Source: an uncultured beta proteobacterium
GTDB taxonomy: Bacteria > Pseudomonadota > Gammaproteobacteria > Burkholderiales > Burkholderiaceae_C
Length of the DNA: 64,000 nucleotides
Assembly (NCBI GenBank): GCA_903886275.1
Contig: CAISLN010000086.1
Location: forward strand, 1 to 64,000
Direction: 5' to 3'
The position numbers and the translations under genes were made by a program. Under the pieces are notes generated by a model, which was given only the letters and a program-made list of their open reading frames with translations, had not been told where the DNA came from and made no database searches. Shown here one piece after another: positions 63,538 through 64,000 of this stretch (position 1 is the stretch's first letter; each line of letters begins with the position of its first letter).

Positions 63538-64000
63538 ATGACCTATACAAGCTCCATTTTGTTGTGCGTGGCAGTGGCAGTAGCGTGTTATTTAGCCTGG
63601 CGGCTTGTGACCCTGCGGGACCTGTTGGCGACCATGGTCAACGCACAGGAGGCCCAGGCGCTGGTGCAAGAGTTGCAAGCTGCCTTGGATGCACAAAGCG
63701 CCGAGAACCATGCACTTCAAGTATCCGTTGCGCAGCAAGGCGCCCTGTGGGAAGCCCAAATGCAGCGCCTGCGCCAGGACGCCCAGCCCGAGGCCGTCGC
63801 CTTGCTCGCGCAAGGCCGGCAATCGGGTGCCACGGCGCTGGGCAGCAGCAAGGCCTTGGCCGGGGAAATCCTGACGCTGCTGGATGTGGCGAAAACCTTT
63901 GAGCGTTGGCATGCCGACATGAACGAACTGATCATCCACAACCGTGCCATGCACGACAAAAATGACGAGTTCGCCTCCATCGTCAAGTACATGGTCATCG
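63538..64000 (+). CDS. Methyl-accepting chemotaxis-like protein (truncated by window end)
   Basis: 154 codons visible from ATG 63538. An N-terminal membrane helix (SSILLCVAVAVACYLAWRL) is followed by a coiled coil and a region ending NDEFASIVKYMVI, which looks like the approach to an MCP signalling tip (typically continuing VALNAS..EAAR). The rest lies beyond the window. Probably the partner of the CheA-like kinase 31 bases upstream. Confidence 0.6.
   Translation, partial: MTYTSSILLCVAVAVACYLAWRLVTLRDLLATMVNAQEAQALVQELQAALDAQSAENHALQVSVAQQGALWEAQMQRLRQDAQPEAVALLAQGRQSGATALGSSKALAGEILTLLDVAKTFERWHADMNELIIHNRAMHDKNDEFASIVKYMVI

Overview
The window is chromosomal DNA of a betaproteobacterium, most likely a Comamonadaceae member close to Rhodoferax/Polaromonas. 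This rests on gene order (hrcA-nadK-recN-rapZ; TPR protein-lolB-ispE-tRNA-Gln-prs-rplY-pth; coaD-rsmD ... M16 peptidase pair-ftsY), on protein style and on high-GC codon use. No database could be searched, so family names come from motif recognition.

Layout. 1-2.3 kb: a MASE1-CHASE-PAS membrane sensor (minus strand, running off the left edge) behind a c-di-GMP-I (GEMM) riboswitch and a 47-codon overlapping ORF. 2.7-6.0 kb: tRNA-Arg(ACG), a DmeF-type cation efflux protein, an MFS transporter and a small membrane-anchored diguanylate cyclase. 6.0-9.0 kb: an AT-rich 2.9-kb insert that splits a tRNA-Met(CAU) gene inside its anticodon loop. It carries palindromic repeats, a ScaI-like type II restriction-modification system with controller gene and C-box, and a tRNA-Ile(CAU) interrupted by a 251-nt group I intron. 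No recombinase gene is present.

9.0-26.8 kb is core housekeeping: hrcA, nadK, recN, rapZ, a mutM / dynamin-like GTPase / mutY unit, a TPR protein, lolB, ispE, tRNA-Gln, prs, rplY, pth, ferredoxin, amidase, coaD and rsmD. 26.8-33.1 kb: an archaic (Csu-like) chaperone-usher pilus operon placed between rsmD and the M16 peptidase genes. It ends in a protein joining tandem MshEN-type (c-di-GMP-binding) repeats to an exported domain, followed by a LuxR-type response regulator. 33.1-43.2 kb: a proteolytically active/inactive M16 pair, ftsY, and a YnjBCD-like ABC transporter operon that also holds a carboxylesterase, a YegD-type Hsp70-like protein and a Rieske-type protein.

43.2-49.0 kb (minus): a probable copper or other metal acquisition cluster (two DUF2946-like proteins, a copper-uptake-associated protein, a TonB receptor, a BNR-repeat protein, a TlpA-like thioredoxin). 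49.3-59.3 kb: a malonate utilisation operon, transcribed dctPQM-mdcACDEGBH, with a divergent GntR/MdcY-like regulator and a candidate operator. 59.5-64 kb: a porin-like protein, a small periplasmic-binding-like protein, a single-chain sensor/CheA-like kinase and the start of a chemoreceptor-like protein.

The strongest leads are the tRNA-Met insert with its recombination-site-like repeats, the intron-bearing tRNA-Ile inside it, the riboswitch-controlled MASE1 sensor, and the MshEN-exported-domain fusion in the pilus operon. Riboswitch, diguanylate cyclase and MshEN fusion together point to c-di-GMP control of surface attachment.
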